Source of the DNA: an uncultured Rickettsiales bacterium
Lineage (GTDB): Bacteria; Pseudomonadota; Alphaproteobacteria; Rickettsiales; UBA1997
Direction of reading: 5' to 3'
DNA: 10,340 nucleotides
NCBI GenBank assembly: GCA_951800555.1
Contig: CATOJU010000023.1
Location: forward strand, 1 to 10,340
This document shows, piece after piece, positions 6,998 through 10,340 of this stretch. The translations under genes and the position numbers were made by a program. The notes under the pieces were generated by a model. It had not been told where the DNA came from, did no database searches, and worked only from the letters and a program-made list of their open reading frames with translations. Each line of letters starts with the position of its first letter. Within the stretch, counting starts at the first letter, position 1.

Positions 6998-7071
6998 TGG
7001 CTGCCATACCAGGACTCGAACCTAGATAAACAGAATCAGAATCTGTTGTCCTACCATTAGACGATATGGCA
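6998..7071 (-). tRNA. tRNA-Gln (anticodon CUG)
   Basis: The minus strand folds into a full cloverleaf of 74 nt including an encoded CCA. Acceptor stem TGCCATA with TATGGCA, giving the U1-A72 pair typical of tRNA-Gln, and discriminator G73. D arm contains TAATGGTAGGA. Anticodon stem ACAGA/TCTGT closes the loop TTCTGAT, so the anticodon is CTG. T arm contains GGTTCGAGTCC. It starts seven bases after the rluB stop on the same strand, so it is probably processed from that transcript. A CUG anticodon serves CAG codons, which are uncommon in this AT-rich DNA. Confidence 0.95.
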
Positions 7072-7078
7072 ATATTTT

Positions 7079-7822
7079 TTAATTATATTCAAGTTTTACT
7101 TTATTACCAATTGCACTTTTTATAGCCTTCAAACTAACTGCTTTAACAAATCCTTTTTGTAAATTACCTAAATGAAATGGGCCGAAAGAAACCCTTATTA
7201 ATCTCACAACTCTTAAATTAAGATGTTCCATAATTTTTCTTACTTCTCTATTTTTACCTTCAGTTATAGTAACTTTTAACCAAGTATTAGTAGTATTATT
7301 ATTTTTTTCAATTGTAATTTTTATAGGAGCATATTTTATTCCATCTATTACAATACATTTTTTTGCTAAAGTATTGAAATTAATTTTTTCTAAAGAACCA
7401 TGTACCTTAACTTTATATTGTCTTGACCATCCAGTTGACGGTAGTTCGATATATCTAGCTAATTCACCATTATTTGTTAAAATTAATAAACCTTCAGTAT
7501 CCATATCAAGTCGCCCTACGGTTATTACCCTAGGCAAATTTTTTGGAAGAATACTATATATTGTTCTTCTGCCTTGTGGATCTTTATTTGTTACTATATA
7601 ACCTTTAGGTTTATTAAACAACCACATTTTAGTTTTTACATTTTTATCCAATAATTTATTCTTAATTTTAATAGATTCATCAGTAATATTAGTAGCTAAT
7701 TTAGTCACTATTGCACCATTAACTTTTACATCTCCATCTAATATCAACTTTTCAGCTTCTCTACGAGAGCAATAACCACATCTAGCTATAACTTTTGCTA
7801 ATCTCTCACCCTTTTTATCCAT
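7079..7822 (-). CDS. rluB: 23S rRNA pseudouridine synthase, RluB/RsuA family
   Basis: Isomerises a uridine in rRNA to pseudouridine; RluB acts at U2605 of 23S rRNA (E. coli numbering). The 247 residues fit the family. An N-terminal S4 RNA-binding domain covers ~5-55 (RLAKVIARCGYCSRREAEKL, then GDVKVNG). The catalytic domain follows with WLFNKPKGYIVT at 67-78, DPQGRRTIY, and the active-site motif GRLDMDTEGLLILTNNG, with Asp106 as nucleophile. The C-terminal block EGKNREVRKIMEHL and VRLIRVSFGPF is typical of RluB rather than RluA or TruB. The start at 7822 has no Shine-Dalgarno sequence. RsuA, RluE and RluF share the fold, so the exact target is less certain than the family. The tRNA-Gln gene follows within seven bases. 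Confidence 0.92.
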   Translation of the reverse strand: MDKKGERLAKVIARCGYCSRREAEKLILDGDVKVNGAIVTKLATNITDESIKIKNKLLDKNVKTKMWLFNKPKGYIVTNKDPQGRRTIYSILPKNLPRVITVGRLDMDTEGLLILTNNGELARYIELPSTGWSRQYKVKVHGSLEKINFNTLAKKCIVIDGIKYAPIKITIEKNNNTTNTWLKVTITEGKNREVRKIMEHLNLRVVRLIRVSFGPFHLGNLQKGFVKAVSLKAIKSAIGNKVKLEYN

Positions 7823-7958
7823 TAAAATTAAAAAAACATATTATTATAATTCATATATTAAAGATAATTTTTTTAAAATACAAGCAAAAATTTAATTCTA
7901 GACCCTACCAATTTTATTTTTTCTCTTTTATTATCTATTTAATAAACAATTATTATTA

Positions 7959-8076
7959 ACCCCAACCTCGCTTTTTAACTTAAAAAAACTCTTAAAAAAT
8001 AAAGATGGTAAGTTATATAAATTAAATTTGATATAAAAGATATTCTAGATATTATATAAATAAGAGTAAGATGGAT
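7959..8076 (+). mobile_element. Solo left-end fossil of an IS982-like element
   Basis: From ACCCCAACCTCGCTTTTTAA at 7959 the sequence follows the left end of the IS982-like remnant at 9178 for about 75 bp with few differences (both share TTAAAAAATAAAGAT), then more loosely to AAGATGGAT at 8068-8076, which corresponds to the IKMDD codons there. No transposase frame survives and no right end is found before 8190. The DNA from 7823 to 7958 holds only the rluB upstream region. Most of this gap is therefore decayed transposon. Confidence 0.6.
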
Positions 8077-8119
8077 AAATAAATAGTTGGTAGGTAAGCT
8101 CGCAATTAGAAAATAAATA

Positions 8120-8148
8120 TTGTAAATTAATTTATTAAAATTTATAAT
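8120..8148 (+). promoter_or_regulatory. Probable promoter of the poly-proline protein gene
   Basis: TTGTAA (8120-8125), 17-bp spacer, TATAAT (8143-8148). It predicts a leader of about 35 nt containing GGGGT (8181-8185), five bases before the ATG at 8191. A second TATAAA at 8174-8179 is too close to the start codon to be preferred. Confidence 0.5.
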
Positions 8149-8190
8149 TATTAGTGTAAACTTTAATAATCATTATAAATGGGGTAAAAT

Positions 8191-8424
8191 ATGACAGATA
8201 ATAATGAAAATTTAGAAGAAAGATCTCCTCAAGCCATATCTCTTGAGGAAAGAAAAAAGGAAAAAATGAGACAAAGAGGATTTAAAGGATTTGTTGTTCC
8301 GCAACCACCTCCTCCTCCACCTCTAGCGCCAGCACCACAACAATTGCAACCAGATTATGATGGAGCAATTGCAGATCTTTCAATAACTGAAAAAAAAGAA
8401 ATAGAAATAAAAATAAAAATATAA
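8191..8424 (+). CDS. Short poly-proline protein, hypothetical
   Basis: No family recognised. The 77-residue protein begins with a charged helix-like part (LEERKKEKMRQRGFKGF), followed by PQPPPPPPLAPAPQQLQP at ~37-54 and an acidic to lysine-rich tail ending in EIEIKIKI. The proline stretch needs CCN codons that stand out strongly in this AT-rich DNA, arguing for selection. Runs of this kind bind profilin, EVH1 or SH3 domains in eukaryotic cells, and occur in actin-modulating effectors of intracellular bacteria; no WH2 motif is visible here. The tail coincides with an AT-rich simple repeat (AAATAAAAATA) and the next DNA is a hairpin cluster, so the gene could be the 5' remainder of a longer one. 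GGGGT at 8181-8185 is a plausible ribosome binding site. Confidence 0.6.
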   Translation: MTDNNENLEERSPQAISLEERKKEKMRQRGFKGFVVPQPPPPPPLAPAPQQLQPDYDGAIADLSITEKKEIEIKIKI

Positions 8425-8445
8425 ATATAAATATTAATTTTAATT

Positions 8446-8550
8446 TAATAAAAAAACAACCCACCAGCTTAGCTGGTGGCTCTTCATTAATCGAGCTTAG
8501 CCCTTGCCCGCTAGCATTCACCAATGGTGATATGTTAGAATATTACGGGC
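8446..8550 (-). mobile_element. Hairpin-rich, GC-elevated block; possible IS200/IS605 (tnpB) 3' end fossil
   Basis: Two strong hairpins lie here. First: CCACCAGC (8461-8468), loop TTA, GCTGGTGG (8472-8479). Second: GCCCG-CTAGCAT-TCACC (8506-8522), loop AAT, then GGTGA, bulged T, ATGTTAG, seven unpaired bases and CGGGC (8526-8550), 17 pairs with one wobble. On the minus strand an open stretch reads NASGQGLSSINEEPPAKLVG, which to my eye resembles the tail of TnpB proteins, with the first hairpin just past it where IS200/IS605 right ends carry one. A minus-strand T run (GTTGTTTTTTT) follows the first hairpin, so it could also terminate minus-strand RNA. The assignment is tentative; the structures are directly visible. 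Confidence 0.4.
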
Positions 8551-8617
8551 GAATTATTACTAATAGAGTATAAATGTTAGTATTAGTCGTCACAATATTA
8601 ACCTAGTTTTATTATTA

Positions 8618-8655
8618 ATAACATAATTGAGTTTTATCAAACTTAATTATGTTAT
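8618..8655. repeat. 17-bp hairpin in the 8425-8843 gap
   Basis: ATAACATAATTGAGTTT (8618-8634), loop TATC, AAACTTAATTATGTTAT (8639-8655); all positions pair, one as a G-U wobble in RNA. It is not followed by a T run in either direction, so a simple terminator is unlikely. It may be part of a non-coding RNA or a fossil element. Confidence 0.7.
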
Positions 8656-8701
8656 ATAAATGAGAATTTAATTTTAAAGAGTTCATCACAAAAAGGCTCT
8701 A

Positions 8702-8730
8702 TGAAACCCACAGACTGTCCGGGGGTTTCA
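8702..8730. repeat. Hairpin with 8-bp stem
   Basis: TGAAACCC (8702-8709) pairs with GGGTTTCA (8723-8730) across a 13-nt, relatively GC-rich loop. It is followed on the plus strand by an A run. It may be the other end of the hairpin-rich block at 8446-8550 if that is an IS200/IS605-type remnant, or part of a structured RNA. Confidence 0.5.
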
Positions 8731-8742
8731 AGACAAAAAAAC

Positions 8743-8772
8743 AAAAGATTATTTGAGTAAAAGTCTTTTTTT
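8743..8772 (+). terminator. Weak possible terminator
   Basis: AAAAGATT (8743-8750) can pair with GGTCTTTT-like AGTCTTTT (8762-8769) with one wobble and an 11-nt loop, running into a T tract at 8766-8772. It could end plus-strand transcription from the 8191 gene or the hairpin block. Confidence 0.3.
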
Positions 8773-8785
8773 CTGATCTTCTTTA

Positions 8786-8813
8786 TTGATTTTTGAATTT
8801 TTTGCTATATATT
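8786..8813 (+). promoter_or_regulatory. Possible promoter of the 8844 gene
   Basis: TTGATT (8786-8791), 16-bp spacer, TATATT (8808-8813), predicting a leader of about 25 nt. It is a moderate match in AT-rich DNA. Confidence 0.4.
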
Positions 8814-8843
8814 AAATTTTAATTGTTAATTAGAATAAAAATA

Positions 8844-9155
8844 ATGACTAAAAAGCCAAAAATAACATATAGAGAATTTATATTTAATAATACTACATTT
8901 GTAATTAAACTAGAACCCAAAAAAAGCGGCATAAAACAACCAACAATAATTTATAAAAATACCGGAGAACAAGTGGGAGATGAAAAGGGACTTATGAGAA
9001 GGTTAGGTTTATCAGTTGTTAAAACATCAAACCATAACACTCAAGCTTATATAATGGAATTGTATAGAATATTAGAAGAAAATAATATAGTAAATATAAC
9101 AGAAAATGTTAATTTAGTAAAATTTGAAAAAGAAGAATTAATAGTAAATGATTAA
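8844..9155 (+). CDS. Hypothetical protein, 103 residues
   Basis: No family recognised. I start it at the ATG at 8844; an in-frame TTG at 8823 would add only LIRIKI-type residues and sits right after the likely -10 box. The protein begins MTKKPKITYREFIFNNTTF, suggestive of beta strands, has a conserved-looking GEQVGDEKGLMRRLGLSVVK middle and a helical stretch AYIMELYRILEENN, ending acidic. It is soluble and has no signal peptide or transmembrane segment. Base and codon use match the neighbours, and the frame is intact despite decayed DNA on both sides, which argues that it is a real, maintained gene. It is followed 22 bp later by the left end of an IS982-like remnant. Confidence 0.65.
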   Translation: MTKKPKITYREFIFNNTTFVIKLEPKKSGIKQPTIIYKNTGEQVGDEKGLMRRLGLSVVKTSNHNTQAYIMELYRILEENNIVNITENVNLVKFEKEELIVND

Positions 9156-9177
9156 AGATATTAAATATATTAATTTA

Positions 9178-9746
9178 ACCCCAACTTTGTTTTTAACTCA
9201 CAAAACTATTAAAAAATAAAGATAGAAAGATAAATAAACTAAATTTAGTTAAAGCAAACTTCTCATTATGAGAGTAATATCGGAAGATTTAATAGTTAAT
9301 ATCTTTATTAAGATGGATGACTTTTATAAAATAACCATTCCTTTAATAGATAAATATTATATGGGATATAATAATTATAATGATGATAAAAAAAAGAATA
9401 TACATATCTAGAATAGATATTTTAGCATAAAATGAAATAATAAACATACCTATATTATATCAATTAAAGTAAATAAAAACCTTAAAGCTTTCTATAATAT
9501 TTATATAAATAAAACACTAATTTACCACTTTTTTAAATTACTATCCTATAGTATAAAGAAAAAGGTATATAATCTTATACTTATATTTATTTATTTTGGT
9601 GAAGAAACATGTATAAATAATATACCATTAGGAATCAAAGAATATATAACCGCAAAACTTTTAAATATTTAGCAATAAAAGGTAAATTATCTATAGAATA
9701 GTTTCGCGGCTTTAAACTTCATCCTATCATAAATAATAAAGAATAA
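9178..9746 (+). pseudogene. IS982-family transposase remnant with its left end
   Basis: Starts with the terminal sequence ACCCCAACTTTG at 9178, shared with 7959 and, more loosely, 5567. An ATG at 9268 opens a 47-codon fragment containing VNIFIKMDDFYK, matching the N-terminus of IS982 transposases (typically IFxxVDDFC). It stops at 9411. Further in-frame pieces between stops recall the next family blocks: a segment ending LKAFYNIYINKTLIYHFFKL, and finally FRGFKLHPIINNKE (9702-9743), matching the GWFYGFKLHLIINDKGE block. Several stops and frameshifts interrupt it, and the C-terminal half and right end are absent, so it is dead. It accounts for nearly all of the 9156-9763 gap. Confidence 0.75.
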
Positions 9747-9763
9747 CTAATGAAACTAATTTA

Positions 9764-10340
9764 TTATATACTTTTACCTTTCTTTACTTCTAAATTTCCA
9801 AAACTATTTATTGCCTTATCAAGAAGTTTTTCTGTTAACTTTTTCTTCCCAAATTTAACTTTTATATTTCCATTTTTTATTGATTCTTTAATATTTTTTA
9901 ATGCCTTAACTATAGGCTTGATATTTTTCCCTTCTTCTAATGCAATATCAATCGGAGTTTTTCCATTTTTATTTTTTTTATCTAATCTATAGCCTTTTTT
10001 GAGTAAAAGCATAATTGTTTTTTCATTACCATTTTTTATTGCATTGCAAAGTGCTGTATTATTTTTTTTAGATATTTCGTCTTGTTCTTCAGCAAAGTTT
10101 TTTAAATATTTACCATTTATTATATAATCCAAAGTATCCAAATTATTTATTGCATTTACATCAGCACCATTTTCAATTAAACATTTAATTAGGTATCCAT
10201 CTTCCCATTTAACTGCATAATTTAATGGTGTTCTATCATCTTTATCTTTTTCATTTACATCAGCACCATTTTCAATTAAACATTTAATTAGGTATCTATC
10301 TTTCCATTCAATTGCATAATTTAATGGTGTTTTTTCATCT
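9764..10340 (-). CDS. Ankyrin-repeat protein (partial, N-terminus outside the window)
   Basis: The minus-strand frame stays open to the right edge: 191 residues are visible and the start lies beyond 10340, so a TTG at 10141 is not a credible start. Ankyrin repeats in order: TPLNYAIEWKDRYLIKCL with ENGADVNEKDK, a near copy TPLNYAVKWEDGYLIKCL with ENGADVNAINN, a degenerate one (LDYIINGKYLKNFAEEQ), NTALCNAIKNGNEKTIMLLL with KKGYRL, and TPIDIALEEGKNIKPIVKAL. The last ~45 residues are Lys-rich and end in KKGKSI, without a Cys tail. Ankyrin repeats mediate protein-protein contacts; in Rickettsiales such proteins are often secreted effectors, which here is inference. The gene ends 17 bases from the IS982-like remnant. 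Confidence 0.88.
   Translation of the reverse strand, partial: DEKTPLNYAIEWKDRYLIKCLIENGADVNEKDKDDRTPLNYAVKWEDGYLIKCLIENGADVNAINNLDTLDYIINGKYLKNFAEEQDEISKKNNTALCNAIKNGNEKTIMLLLKKGYRLDKKNKNGKTPIDIALEEGKNIKPIVKALKNIKESIKNGNIKVKFGKKKLTEKLLDKAINSFGNLEVKKGKSI
10142..10339 (-). repeat. Tandem 99-bp repeat encoding two ankyrin units
   Basis: Two adjacent 99-bp units (10142-10240 and 10241-10339) share long identical stretches at exactly 99-bp spacing, for example GGTGCTGATGTAAATG on the minus strand. Identity at the DNA level, including synonymous sites, points to recent duplication, while the following repeats are diverged. More copies may lie beyond the window. Confidence 0.85.

Noticed and set aside
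8282..8524. Minus-strand reading frame of about 80 codons, rich in Phe and Leu, opposite the poly-proline gene
   Set aside because: Its hydrophobic part is the antisense of AT-rich simple repeats and the proline codons; only its first ~24 codons are of interest, as a possible TnpB tail, and these are reported with the hairpin block.
8681..8740. Possible tmRNA or tRNA-like segment around GGGGGTTTCAAGAC
   Set aside because: No acceptor stem, CCA end or tag reading frame could be built; the bases are better used in the hairpin at 8702-8730.
9750..9992. Plus-strand Phe-rich frame that looks membrane-like
   Set aside because: It is the antisense of the Lys-rich end of the ankyrin gene; A-rich Lys codons read backwards give Phe and Leu.
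10142..10339. Direct repeats considered as a CRISPR array
   Set aside because: Units are contiguous 99-bp coding repeats without spacers and encode ankyrin motifs.

Overview
The window looks like a chromosomal segment of an AT-rich, genome-reduced alphaproteobacterium, most likely an obligate intracellular Rickettsiales-type organism. This is inferred from the very low GC content (roughly a quarter by eye), A/T-ending codons, FabD/PNPase/XseA sequences of alphaproteobacterial flavour, eukaryote-like proteins (ankyrin repeats, a poly-proline protein, a protein with a CaaX-like tail) and many decayed insertion sequences. The standard code is used. No species can be named from the sequence alone.

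Layout. 1-1864 (minus): fabD then xseA, seven bases apart; xseA runs off the left edge. 1865-2273: divergent intergenic region with a probable structured rpsO leader. 2274-4692 (plus): the classic rpsO-pnp pair, closed by a strong hairpin terminator at 4715-4749. 4807-5478 (minus): a 223-residue unrecognised protein with a weak ankyrin-like segment and a C-terminal Cys-Asn-Ile-Cys that resembles a host prenylation (CaaX) signal, driven by a near-perfect sigma70 promoter. 5567-5728: a 162-bp miniature inverted-repeat element flanked by a 7-bp duplication. 5853-6262: an inverted repeat, a small ORF and a broken IS481-like transposase. 6347-6808 (plus): a charged coiled-coil-like protein with its own promoter and terminator. 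6998-7822 (minus): an RluB/RsuA-type pseudouridine synthase followed seven bases later by tRNA-Gln(CUG). 7959-8076: a fossil left end of an IS982-like element. 8191-8424 (plus): a 77-residue poly-proline protein. 8446-8772: a cluster of strong hairpins, possibly an IS200/IS605-type fossil. 8844-9155 (plus): an unrecognised 103-residue protein. 9178-9746: a decayed IS982-like transposase with its left end. 9764-10340 (minus): an ankyrin-repeat protein running off the right edge.

How it fits together. The left half is housekeeping: fatty-acid initiation, DNA repair, ribosome assembly and RNA decay. The right half is accessory: short, separately promoted genes with host-interaction features lie between IS wreckage, with rluB-tRNA-Gln as the only housekeeping island. 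The IS982-like left end at 9178, the solo end at 7959 and the miniature element at 5567 share one terminal sequence, so one transposon family appears to have shaped the region. The most notable candidate is the CaaX-tailed protein, which recalls prenylated ankyrin effectors of other intracellular bacteria; this is inference from a short motif, not proof.
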